Positions 1 to 5,702 of a stretch of DNA of 10,111 nt are shown piece after piece. A program made the position numbers and the translations under genes. Origin of the DNA: Methanosarcinales archaeon (lineage in GTDB: Archaea; Halobacteriota; Methanosarcinia; Methanosarcinales; Methanogasteraceae); NCBI GenBank assembly GCA_030672605.1, contig DAOVGE010000156.1, positions 1 through 10,111 of the forward strand. Direction: 5' to 3'. Every line of letters begins with the position of its first letter. Positions within the stretch are counted from its first letter, which is position 1. Below the pieces are notes generated by a model. It saw only the letters and a list, made by a program, of their open reading frames with translations, did no database searches and was not told the DNA's origin.

Positions 1-93
1 CGGCACGATTGAAGCGAGAAGTATCGCCGCGACTGCAAGAGTCAAGAGTCCGTATGGGATATGATCCACTATGCTTTTTTGTTTAGCTTTCAT
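1..93 (-). CDS. N-terminus of an unidentified membrane or secreted protein (cut by window edge)
   Basis: An open frame runs leftward from ATG at 93 to the window edge without a stop and gives 31 residues. After a short charged start (MKAKQKS) there is a hydrophobic stretch, roughly residues 14-30 (YGLLTLAVAAILLASIV), which reads as a signal anchor or first transmembrane helix. A second in-frame ATG lies at 105. I prefer 93 because an AATATATG TATA-like box on the minus strand at about 119-127 would place transcription start near 97, leaving almost no leader; neither start has a good ribosome binding site. The family cannot be named from so little sequence. Confidence 0.5.
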   Translation of the reverse strand, partial: MKAKQKSIVDHIPYGLLTLAVAAILLASIVP

Positions 94-117
94 GATTCTT
101 TGCATTGTTGTTTCATT

Positions 118-128
118 CCATATATTCT
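118..128 (-). promoter_or_regulatory. TATA box for the leftward gene at 93
   Basis: Read on the minus strand the sequence is GAATATATGG. Its centre is about 26 bp from position 97, the usual archaeal distance to the start site, so the message would be nearly leaderless. This is a motif and spacing inference only. Confidence 0.35.
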
Positions 129-292
129 TTGTCTTGAGTCACTAAACCCCGGTTAAGTCCAACGCCCACACACAACAATCCCCTATCGTTCACCGTACCG
201 TTGCGCTCCGGAATCTGCGGGGCACACCGTGGCATAATGGCTTAAACCCGAAGACCGATAATTGAGCAGGAACCTGTTGGAGAGATACGAAT

Positions 293-1042
293 ATGACGAT
301 AAAAATCGCAATCACCGGAAAAGGCGGAACAGGCAAAACAGCACTCGCCGCGCTCTTGATCAGGCATATCGTGCGCACCGACATGGACCATGTGCTGCTT
401 GCGGTAGATGCTGACTCTGACGCCAATCTTCCTGAGGCACTCGGCGAGACTGTCGAGAAGACGGTCGGCGACATCAGGGAGACCGCAATCGAAGGTCTTC
501 CGCCCGATGCCGACAAGATGCAGGTGCTCGAATCGAAGATATACGAGGTCTTAATCGAGAAGCCGAGATACGACCTGCTCGTGATGGGCAGACCGGACGG
601 ACCCGGCTGCTACTGCTACGCAAACAACCTGCTGCGCGGAATCATGGACCGGGTCACAGAGAACTACGACATTGTTGTAATCGACACCGCGGCAGGCATG
701 GAGCATCTGAGCAGGAGGATCATCCGCAATCTCGATTATCTTCTGGTAGTGACTGATGGCTCACGCAAAGGGCTCTCGACTGCTGAACGGATACGAGATC
801 TCGTGGGGGAGCTTGATCTCGGGTTTAAGCAGATCTACGTTGTTTTAAACAAGGTGACATCTGAGAACCGGGACAGTCTCACAAAGCACGCATCGGAACT
901 TGGCTTTGCGATTGCGGGAACAATCCCGTTTGACACGATGCTTGCAGAGTACGATCTCGAGGGACTTCCGCTGGTCGATCTTCCCGATGAGTCCGAGGCA
1001 GTAGTTGAGACGGGACGAATCGCAGAATTGATCGGGGTGTGA
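293..1042 (+). CDS. cooC: CooC-type P-loop ATPase (nickel / CO dehydrogenase maturation protein)
   Basis: A 249-aa protein of the MinD/ParA/CooC (SIMIBI) class. Visible motifs: the deviant Walker A GKGGTGKT at residues 9-16 with the signature Lys10, the AVDAD strand end at 37-41, and the switch II motif DTAAG at 131-135. Cys106-Tyr-Cys108 matches the CxC motif through which CooC dimers bind metal. That motif separates CooC from plain MinD, and full length fits the family. Known CooC proteins use ATP hydrolysis to help insert nickel into the C-cluster of CO dehydrogenase. No CO dehydrogenase gene lies in this window, so the client is inferred. The start is supported by GGAG at 279-282, ten bases upstream. 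The next gene, deoxyhypusine synthase, follows within 8 bases, so the two are probably co-transcribed. A related MinD-like maturation ATPase is the main alternative. Confidence 0.85.
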   Translation: MTIKIAITGKGGTGKTALAALLIRHIVRTDMDHVLLAVDADSDANLPEALGETVEKTVGDIRETAIEGLPPDADKMQVLESKIYEVLIEKPRYDLLVMGRPDGPGCYCYANNLLRGIMDRVTENYDIVVIDTAAGMEHLSRRIIRNLDYLLVVTDGSRKGLSTAERIRDLVGELDLGFKQIYVVLNKVTSENRDSLTKHASELGFAIAGTIPFDTMLAEYDLEGLPLVDLPDESEAVVETGRIAELIGV

Positions 1043-1050
1043 TCCGTAAC

Positions 1051-1986
1051 ATGCATGATGGCACTCGGCTGGAAAAACCGATTGCAGCGGCGCAGATCAC
1101 AGCGGGTATGAGTGTTGACGATCTCGCACGTGCGCTCGGAGGGTGCGGGTTTGGTGCGGGAAGGCTTGCGCAGGCTTGCGACATCTACGAGGAGATGATT
1201 GGGGACACTGCGACCACGAAGTTCTTCGGGCTCGCGGGTGCGATGGTTCCCGCTGGCATGCGAAGTATCATATCCGGTCTGATCAGGGACGGCTACATCG
1301 ATGTCCTCGTCTCCACAGGTGCAAATCTCGTGCACGACATACTTGAGTCGCTCGGACTGCCGCATTACAAGGGAAGCGAGGTCGTTGACGACAACGAGCT
1401 ATGTCGCGAGGAGATTGACCGGATCTACGACGTGTACGTGCCTGAACTTCACTTTACCCGTCTGGAGGAGCATCTGCTCGGCGTATTCCCTGATATGGGT
1501 GATCAAATCTCGATACGGGAGATGCTCTCTGCGATCGGCAAATCCCTGAGTGACCCGGACTCGATTCTGAGAGCAGCTTATGAGTGTAATGTCCCCATAT
1601 TCTGTCCTGCTGTTCAGGATTCGATGATCGGGCTGCATGCGTGGCTGTACAGGCAGACAAATCCACTGAAGGTCGATGTCTTTGCGGACGTTCACGAGTT
1701 TCTTGACATCTGCTTCGAATCCGAGCGCTCAGGCGTTTTCGTAGTCGGAGGCGGGGTGCCAAAGAACTTTATTCTGCAGGGAACACTGATGACCTCGAAG
1801 GGATTCGATTATGCGATCCAGTTGACTACAGACCGCCCCGAATACGGCGGGCTCTCCGGAGCAACGTTTGATGAGGCAAAATCATGGGGTAAGATTAACG
1901 AAGACGCAAAATCAGTTGCCGTGTACGCTGATGCGACCATTGCACTGCCGATCATCGTTGCTGCGGTGCGGAGCAGGCTGCAGTGA
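1051..1986 (+). CDS. dys: deoxyhypusine synthase
   Basis: A 311-aa protein that transfers the aminobutyl group of spermidine to a lysine of translation factor aIF5A, using NAD, in the first step of hypusine formation. Recognisable stretches, numbered from ATG 1051: KFFGLAGAMVPAGMR at 57-71, the nucleotide-binding STGANLVHD at 88-96, and GGGVPKNFILQ, whose Lys238 is the lysine that carries the enzyme-substrate intermediate. Its presence argues for an active enzyme rather than one of the lysine-less DHS homologues. The frame can also open at GTG 1039, which overlaps the cooC stop by 4 bases. I chose ATG 1051 because GGGGTGTGATCC at 1034-1045 matches the archaeal Shine-Dalgarno AGGAGGTGATCC directly before it. 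No aIF5A gene is in the window. Confidence 0.9.
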   Translation: MHDGTRLEKPIAAAQITAGMSVDDLARALGGCGFGAGRLAQACDIYEEMIGDTATTKFFGLAGAMVPAGMRSIISGLIRDGYIDVLVSTGANLVHDILESLGLPHYKGSEVVDDNELCREEIDRIYDVYVPELHFTRLEEHLLGVFPDMGDQISIREMLSAIGKSLSDPDSILRAAYECNVPIFCPAVQDSMIGLHAWLYRQTNPLKVDVFADVHEFLDICFESERSGVFVVGGGVPKNFILQGTLMTSKGFDYAIQLTTDRPEYGGLSGATFDEAKSWGKINEDAKSVAVYADATIALPIIVAAVRSRLQ

Positions 1987-2291
1987 TGTTACGGTGTACA
2001 TACCCAATACAGTATAAATATCTTCATATAAAACCGAGATTACACAAGATTAACACAGAAATCTCGTAAAATCTGGTGGTTCCTACTATAAGTTATTGAG
2101 CATGTACTTTTAAGATGAATTTTATGAGTAATGCACGATCGGGAAAACTCTGTGTTCCTCTGTGCCCTCTGTGGTTGATTTTCTATGGAGTATAATAATA
2201 AATTTTATATACTTCTGTCGGTTATGTGCTAGTAATTCGTAAAGTATCCACTGTTATCGGAATGCCCCTGTTTGTGGTATTTGGTTGAGTC
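1987..2291. other. gene-free region after dys, largely a degenerate foldback repeat
   Basis: No credible gene is seen on either strand. The left two thirds (about 2019-2193) is the CTCTGTG-type foldback described separately. The rest (2194-2291) is AT-rich and holds nothing I recognise. There is no strong T-run terminator directly after the dys stop. Confidence 0.6.
2019..2193. repeat. degenerate foldback repeat with CTCTGTG units
   Basis: The right arm has three exact CTCTGTG units at 2148, 2158 and 2167 (spacing 10 and 9), followed by GGTTGATTTTCTATGGAG. The left arm, 2019-2066, reads on the opposite strand as a decayed partner: CTTCATATAAAACC pairs with the reverse complement CTCCATAGAAAATCAACC, and ACACA units at 2042 and 2053 face the CTCTGTG units. 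The left arm also contains a local perfect 7-bp inverted repeat, CGAGATT 2035-2041 with AATCTCG 2060-2066. A possible 7-bp direct repeat AGTATAA (2011-2017 and 2189-2195) flanks it, but the surroundings are too AT-rich to call a target duplication. Confidence 0.5.
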
Positions 2292-2299
2292 TTAATTGA
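2292..2299. repeat. left target-site duplication (TTAATTGA)
   Basis: The exact 8-mer TTAATTGA recurs in direct orientation at 2578-2585, immediately outside the terminal inverted repeats of the element at 2300-2577. The match extends to 9 bases if the preceding C is counted, but 8 bases leaves the two inverted repeats flush. Confidence 0.8.
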
Positions 2300-2577
2300 G
2301 GGTCTTTGGTATCTCGCGTTGCAATTCAAAAACGACCAGTCATATCGGTTATTTACCAGAGCGCACCCAACTTTGGTTTCGAGGGGTTTGTCATGGATTT
2401 AGTATATTTATGGCAGTTTTTATCACGAATTTCACGAATGGACGAATGACACGAATCTATTCCGTTTTAACATTCGTGAAATTCGTTTATTCGTGCCATT
2501 CGTGATCCCTAAGCGCTTAACGCCACACCAGCACAATTCATCTACGAGACGCTTGCAACGCGAATTACCAGAGAGCC
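2300..2577. mobile_element. 278-bp non-autonomous insertion element (MITE-like) carrying an ACGAAT hairpin array
   Basis: Terminal inverted repeats of 25 bp lie at 2300-2324 and 2553-2577 and match at 21 of 25 positions. The outer ends read GGGTCTTTGG and GGCTCTCTGG, and the inner 11 bp (TCGCGTTGCAA) are identical. The element is flanked by the exact 8-bp direct repeat TTAATTGA. There is no transposase: the only ORF inside (2296-2505) is a by-product of the repeat. It would have to be moved by a transposase encoded elsewhere. GG-starting ends with an 8-bp duplication occur in several families (IS6, IS1595, IS256), so I do not assign one. It sits between the convergent ends of dys and the mch operon and breaks no gene. 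Confidence 0.8.
2418..2510. repeat. ACGAAT hairpin array, copy 1
   Basis: Four ACGAAT units on the + strand start at 2425, 2434, 2442 and 2451. After a 15-base loop (2457-2471) come four ATTCGT units at 2472, 2481, 2489 and 2498. Both arms have unit spacing 9-8-9, so all eight hexamers pair when folded, with mismatches only in the 2-3 base spacers. The left module, 2418-2456, is identical over 39 nt to the reverse complement of 9269-9307. Confidence 0.9.
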
Positions 2578-2585
2578 TTAATTGA
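2578..2585. repeat. right target-site duplication (TTAATTGA)
   Basis: Partner of the 8-mer at 2292-2299; see the element between them. Confidence 0.8.
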
Positions 2586-2681
2586 ACACACACGGGCTGC
2601 GCTGCTGCTTTGCAGACTGTGTAATCTTGTTCCCGCCATCCGGTATTGAGTATATGTTCGTTACGGTGGTGCTCCGATGTT

Positions 2682-2897
2682 TCAATCCTTCTGTTTCACG
2701 GTGACAAAGTAGATGATCGAGCACCAGGGGATCCCGACGATGAGTAACACGGTCCACAGACGCTTCGCATTCTCCGTTTCGGTATGAAATTCGTGCTTGG
2801 ATCGTTTCAGACAGTCCATCAACATGACTGCCCAGAATGCGAAGAATAACGCGAGTACTGCCACTGTGGTATACAACGTGGCGGGAATCGCAGTCAC
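2682..2897 (-). CDS. small two-helix membrane protein, PLDc_N-like
   Basis: A protein of about 71 aa. Hydrophobic helices span roughly residues 8-27 and 47-66. Between them lies the pattern FWAVMLMDCLKR, followed by KRLWTVLLIVGIPWCSIIYFV. This resembles the PLDc_N family (the membrane segment found at the start of cardiolipin synthases and as stand-alone small proteins), whose role when alone is not known. An ATG at 2942 would give 86 aa but overlaps the upstream gene by 49 bases and lacks a ribosome site. The GTG at 2897 overlaps the upstream TGA in a GTGA junction and has GGGTG seven bases before it, so I prefer it. It is the last gene of the leftward mch cluster and probably translationally coupled. 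Confidence 0.6.
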   Translation of the reverse strand: MTAIPATLYTTVAVLALFFAFWAVMLMDCLKRSKHEFHTETENAKRLWTVLLIVGIPWCSIIYFVTVKQKD

Positions 2898-3244
2898 GAT
2901 TTCGCACCCAATTTCCGGATCCACTTGTTCAGTTGAGCGCATCTGGTTGGCTTACATTCATCGGTGCATCCGACGCACGGATCAAACACATCTCCTGCAA
3001 CCAGCAGTTCGTATTTATTGATGTTAATCGCGCTCTTGCTTTCACCCGTGGACCGAATTAGGTACGTCCGGACGCGATCCACAACCAGTGACTCGCGCTC
3101 AACCAGCATAGCGTCCAGCAACGTGCGGACGATGCGTGTACATCTCCTGCTATTAATTCCCAGTTCGCCCCCTAACTGGCTCAGCAAAATCCCATCTTTG
3201 CTGCGGCGTATCAATTCCAGTGCACGTTCTTCAATCTCTTCCAT
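2894..3244 (-). CDS. winged-helix transcriptional regulator with C-terminal four-cysteine cluster
   Basis: A 116-aa protein. Residues 1-65 form a winged helix: LELIRR, then the helix-turn-helix around ILLSQLGGELGINSRRCTRI (about 19-38), then a wing ending RTYLI. The C-terminal part carries Cys90, Cys93, Cys97 and Cys102 (C-x2-C-x3-C-x4-C), a likely iron-sulfur or zinc site. Archaeal regulators of this layout are known by domain only; target and signal are not shown here. ATG 3244 follows AGGAG at 3256-3260, which overlaps the stop of the Sm-like gene; a TTG at 3247 is a less likely start. Position between the Sm-like gene and the small membrane protein, with gaps of 14 bases and a 4-base overlap, places it in the mch operon. 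It may sense redox or metal state and control the operon, which is inference. Confidence 0.75.
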   Translation of the reverse strand: MEEIEERALELIRRSKDGILLSQLGGELGINSRRCTRIVRTLLDAMLVERESLVVDRVRTYLIRSTGESKSAININKYELLVAGDVFDPCVGCTDECKPTRCAQLNKWIRKLGAKS

Positions 3245-3258
3245 CAAACCAAAATCTC

Positions 3259-3480
3259 CTATTCAACAGGCATAATCAGTATGATGTTGTTGCCGCGAAG
3301 AACGACCGAGCCAAGGGCGCGCAGTCGTTCGCCATCAGCGACCTCTACGGTATCCAGCATATGCAGATTCAAATAGTCGTCCACGCTCTCAAGTTCACCT
3401 TCGAGAAGGTGGTTATCGCCTTTCATCTCGACCAGTATCCTGGACCCGATCATGTTCTGAACTTTCTTTGTTGGAAACAA
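3259..3480 (-). CDS. Sm-like archaeal protein (SmAP/LSm)
   Basis: A 73-aa protein with both Sm motifs and almost nothing else. Sm1 covers about residues 11-43 and includes the conserved SVDDYLNL (Asn38). Sm2 is LRGNNIILI at 61-69, matching the usual R-G-(D/N)-N RNA-binding loop. SmAPs form six- or seven-membered rings that bind U-rich RNA and act in RNA metabolism, like bacterial Hfq. The start has AGGGGT within the preceding ten bases. The gene begins 17 bases after the mch stop, so it is most likely co-transcribed with mch. Length and motif spacing are normal. Confidence 0.9.
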   Translation of the reverse strand: MFPTKKVQNMIGSRILVEMKGDNHLLEGELESVDDYLNLHMLDTVEVADGERLRALGSVVLRGNNIILIMPVE

Positions 3481-3497
3481 TATGACCCCTCAATATA

Positions 3498-4448
3498 TTA
3501 GATTCCACGGATCTCGTATGATTCGGTGATCACTTCATCGCTCAGGTATCCGGTGTGGTACGTCTTCCCGCTGTCAAGGTCACTGACTGTGATCTCGGCT
3601 GGCGCAAAGATCGCCCTATCGATTGCGGAGAAGTCGTACCCCGCGCCTTCGAGCAGCTTATAGAGGGGCTTGCCATAACTCTTCGAGGTTCTGGCAGGCA
3701 CCTGTTTGAAGATGTCCTCATCGAATCCACTGGTTGTGATCACCACTGATCCGTGGTAAATTATGCTGTCGTTTGTTGCGCCTATCGCACGCATCTCGTC
3801 AGGCACCACCGGAGCGATCGGCGCCGTCCCTGCCGCGTGCTGAATCTTTCTCGTATCGAATCCGAGTTCACTCAACCTGCGGATGCCGGTCTCGATAACG
3901 CGTCCTGATACCTGAACCGAGCCAACGATGCACGATGTTGGCGCAACCAGTGCAAAGACGTTCTCGACATCGACTCCGCATTCATCGGCAATGAACTGCA
4001 TGATCCCTTCATCAGGGAGTTTATCCGATTCCAGCGCGATGACCGCGCAACTCGCATCGTCGTGATATGTTATCCTCTCAAACGTGTCTTCCGGTTTCCG
4101 TGCAAGCGCACGCGCAGGTCCCGAACCCATAGCGACGTATTTTTCGACACTGATCTGCCAGCCAGCAGTCTGTGCGCCGAGGCATGCGATGCATGGGTGA
4201 TCCGTGACAACATCGATTGCTGTGAGTGGCACGTTGCCGATCCTGCGTACATTGAGCGTCGCCATTCCGAGCCCGCCCATGCAGACCTCGGTGTACCTGA
4301 GTCCTGCCTCGTAACTGCCCGTAACCTCGACACCGCAATCGATTACAGTAGACCCGTTAGCAAGCGTGTGCGCCCCGATCTTCAACTCCTCGCTCCAGTC
4401 GATCAGGTCGTAAACAATCTCCAGTGCCTCTTCATTCACAGATAACAT
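3498..4448 (-). CDS. mch: methenyl-tetrahydromethanopterin cyclohydrolase
   Basis: A 316-aa cytoplasmic enzyme that interconverts 5-formyl- and 5,10-methenyl-tetrahydromethanopterin, a step of the C1 pathway used in either direction by methanogens, methane or alkane oxidisers and Archaeoglobus. The whole length matches the family. Features include DHPCIACLGAQTAGWQIS (83-100) and SGRVIETGIRRL, where Arg183 and Glu186 coincide in numbering with the catalytic pair described for the Archaeoglobus fulgidus enzyme. The frame extends up to 4478, but MLSVNEEALEIV from ATG 4448 is the usual family start, and GGAGTGATC at 4452-4460 is a near-perfect Shine-Dalgarno for it. Upstream is tRNA-Gln on the same strand (52-base gap). 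Downstream genes follow closely: Sm-like protein, regulator and small membrane protein. Confidence 0.97.
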   Translation of the reverse strand: MLSVNEEALEIVYDLIDWSEELKIGAHTLANGSTVIDCGVEVTGSYEAGLRYTEVCMGGLGMATLNVRRIGNVPLTAIDVVTDHPCIACLGAQTAGWQISVEKYVAMGSGPARALARKPEDTFERITYHDDASCAVIALESDKLPDEGIMQFIADECGVDVENVFALVAPTSCIVGSVQVSGRVIETGIRRLSELGFDTRKIQHAAGTAPIAPVVPDEMRAIGATNDSIIYHGSVVITTSGFDEDIFKQVPARTSKSYGKPLYKLLEGAGYDFSAIDRAIFAPAEITVSDLDSGKTYHTGYLSDEVITESYEIRGI

Positions 4449-4479
4449 ATCGATCACTCCGCGATATTTACGGTACATT

Positions 4480-4488
4480 CATATAATC
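4480..4488 (-). promoter_or_regulatory. possible TATA box for the mch operon
   Basis: On the minus strand the gap between tRNA-Gln and mch contains GATTATATGA. The standard 25-27 bp spacing would start transcription near 4457-4460, at the ribosome site of mch, so the leader would be very short. Co-transcription from the tRNA promoter is an alternative. Confidence 0.35.
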
Positions 4489-4500
4489 ATATCGTTCAAA

Positions 4501-4573
4501 TAGCCCCGGGCGGATTTGAACCGCCGTCACAGGCTCCAAAGGCCTGCAGGATTGACCGCTACCCTACGGGGCT
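4501..4573 (-). tRNA. tRNA-Gln (anticodon UUG)
   Basis: Folded on the minus strand: acceptor stem AGCCCCG with CGGGGCT and discriminator A. The D-arm begins GGGTAGCGG. The anticodon stem is CAGGC/GCCTG around the loop CTTTGGA, giving anticodon TTG at 4537-4539. The variable loop is TGAC. The T-arm is GGCGG-TTCAAAT-CCGCC. All stems are complete, the CCA end is not encoded, and no intron is present. Confidence 0.96.
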
Positions 4574-4594
4574 ATCTTACTTATAGGTGCGCGG

Positions 4595-4606
4595 TGATAT
4601 ATAATA
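4595..4606 (-). promoter_or_regulatory. TATA box of tRNA-Gln
   Basis: Minus-strand ATTATATATC at 4596-4605 has its centre about 27 bp from the tRNA 5' end at 4573, the expected distance for archaeal TBP. It abuts the ATG (4606) of the divergent rightward gene. Confidence 0.6.
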
Positions 4607-4868
4607 TGGGTATGTCCTCGGACGCAGGGGTTGTCGCACTCAAGAACCTGGCACTGCTATGCGTGTGCGCAGGGGTCGTAATTCTCATCGGCTATCTCGC
4701 ATACTCGCAGACCGGATGCTCGCTCGTATGTCAGGACGGCAATGGCACATCGGAGCTGGCATTTGTGATTGAAGGGGATCTCGACCCCTCAGATCAGATG
4801 CTGCGCGTGAGCGTGAGCGGTTATGATGCGGATGCGAATACGGAAGTGACCATAAATAACATGACATA

Positions 4869-4877
4869 TTCCGTAAA
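4869..4877. repeat. left target-site duplication (TTCCGTAAA)
   Basis: An exact 9-bp direct repeat with 5092-5100, in the same codon phase in both copies (TCC GTA AA). It directly abuts the GGCAC end of the element. Confidence 0.85.
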
Positions 4878-5091
4878 GGCACAATCGAAAATCCCAGTGA
4901 AATACACCCGGAGACTTTTGTTCTTTGCGCCATCGCGTCTTTGCGTCTTTGCGTTATTGTTTTCTAATTTAACGCAAAGGCGCAAGGGCGCAGAGACGCA
5001 AAGAGTGTTGCCAATCTCAATCTTCGCGTCTTTTGCGTTGTTGCACATACAACTGACCATTACGGAAATCACTGGATTTCCAGACAGTGCC
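4878..5091. mobile_element. 214-bp non-autonomous insertion element (MITE-like) with ACGCAAAG hairpin array
   Basis: The ends are imperfect inverted repeats of about 23 bp, matching at 16 of 23 positions: left GGCACAATCGAAAATCCCAG, right (reverse complement) GGCACTGTCTGGAAATCCAG, followed by TGA in both. Exact 9-bp direct repeats flank it. No transposase is encoded. Between the ends lies the hairpin array plus a third, shorter arm at 5022-5039. Excision restores the interrupted reading frame, which is independent support for insertion. The family of the mobilising transposase is not clear. The ends resemble the right end of the element at 2300-2577 (GGC-A/T-CT and CTGG) but are not the same. 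Confidence 0.85.
4923..5039. repeat. ACGCAAAG hairpin array
   Basis: The left arm, 4923-4954, is four 8-mers in register: CTTTGCGC, CATCGCGT, CTTTGCGT, CTTTGCGT. The right arm, 4972-5003, is ACGCAAAG, GCGCAAGG, GCGCAGAG, ACGCAAAG. They fold over a 17-base loop. A further CTTCGCGTCTTTTGCGTT at 5022-5039 is a half arm in left orientation. The spacing is strictly 8-8-8. Its translations (AKTQRRDGA on one strand, LRLCVFAL-type on the other) are the sort of spurious peptides this repeat type yields in annotated genomes. Confidence 0.9.
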
Positions 5092-5686
5092 TTCCGTAAA
5101 CACGTCTGAAGAGACGATCATTTTGCCAAATCGGACTCTGAACTGCGGCAGAAACCATATCCTGATCCGGTCAAGAAACAGAACCACTGCAACGACTGCA
5201 ACAGTATCCTACGAGGTGCAATGGAAACCCTTGATCAAACAGTTCCATATAGCAGGGCTCAGGGTTGGGGATGAGTCAGATTTCTTCATTTACGCAGATA
5301 GTGACGTTTCGCAGTCGTATCTTTGCATAGAGAACGAAAATGGTGAGGTTGTGCTGAACCAAACGTTCAACGGAACAAAAATACGCATCACGATCGATGA
5401 GATTGGGAATTACGGCGTATACATGCGGGTGCTCGGTTCCGGATGGTCTGATATGTATTATTCGGAATTCACCGCATTTGCAGGCGTTTCAAGAACGACT
5501 GACAACGTACCACTTATCCGATCAAAAACTGACGAAATGACATATCCCTCAGTCTTTCCACTCACAATTGACCGCAAGGACTGTGGTGTTGTACTCATCT
5601 TAAAACGCGCAGCGAACGGATACCACCGATTGATATGCGGGAGACTGCTACCGTATCTATCGCACGCGAAAAAATTATTTTTGTGA
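5087..5686 (+). pseudogene. 3' fragment of the split surface-protein gene
   Basis: This open frame begins at GTG 5087, in the last bases of the inserted element, and has no ribosome site. An in-frame stop at 5054-5056 bounds it upstream. It encodes the secreted part from VNTSEETI onwards with no signal peptide, so if it were translated alone the product would stay in the cytoplasm. Confidence 0.6.
5092..5100. repeat. right target-site duplication (TTCCGTAAA)
   Basis: Partner of the 9-mer at 4869-4877. Confidence 0.85.
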
Positions 5687-5702
5687 ACCTGATTATGCGA
5701 TA

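Larger units (their letters stand above)
4606..5109 (+). pseudogene. 5' fragment of the split surface-protein gene, read through the inserted element
   Basis: The original frame continues into the insertion and stops at 5107-5109. From about residue 92 the translation (for example FFAPSRLCVFALL and TQRRKGAETQR) is encoded by the repeat and is not genuine protein. Residues 1-91 are the authentic N-terminus with the signal anchor. Confidence 0.6.
4606..5686 (+). pseudogene. membrane-anchored surface protein gene, split by a 214-bp mobile element
   Basis: Joining 4606-4877 to 5101-5686 gives one 285-codon frame with no internal stop. The mobile element plus one copy of its 9-bp duplication (223 bp in all) puts the 3' half in another frame and adds stops. 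The restored protein starts with a signal anchor at about residues 12-33 and then has an exposed, beta-rich domain. It carries seven N-glycosylation sequons (N46, N85, N91, N101, N117, N177, N181), as in archaeal S-layer-type proteins. N91 sits exactly at the repaired junction (TYSV-NTSEE). I do not recognise the family. Start ATG 4606 has GGTGAT seven bases upstream; ATG 4612 is an alternative. The last 45 residues look less protein-like and could be frameshifted too. The gene diverges from tRNA-Gln. As it stands it can make only a truncated product. Confidence 0.75.

Noticed and set aside
1039..1050. GTG 1039 as the start of deoxyhypusine synthase
   Set aside because: The GGTGTGATCC ribosome site covers this codon and fits ATG 1051 instead.
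835..1365. Long minus-strand frame (176 codons) spanning the cooC-dys junction
   Set aside because: It is antisense to two well-supported genes and its composition does not resemble a protein family.
2296..2505. Open frame through the ACGAAT array (69 codons)
   Set aside because: It runs across a TIR and the hairpin array; the peptide is a translation of the repeat and there is no ribosome site.
2679..2688. GTTTCAATCC, resembling the start of many archaeal CRISPR repeats
   Set aside because: It occurs once, inside and beside the stop of the small membrane-protein gene, with no repeat-spacer periodicity around it.
4821..5072. Minus-strand frame with NNAKTQRRDGAK
   Set aside because: It is encoded by the ACGCAAAG array, a known source of spurious ORFs, and lies antisense to the interrupted gene.
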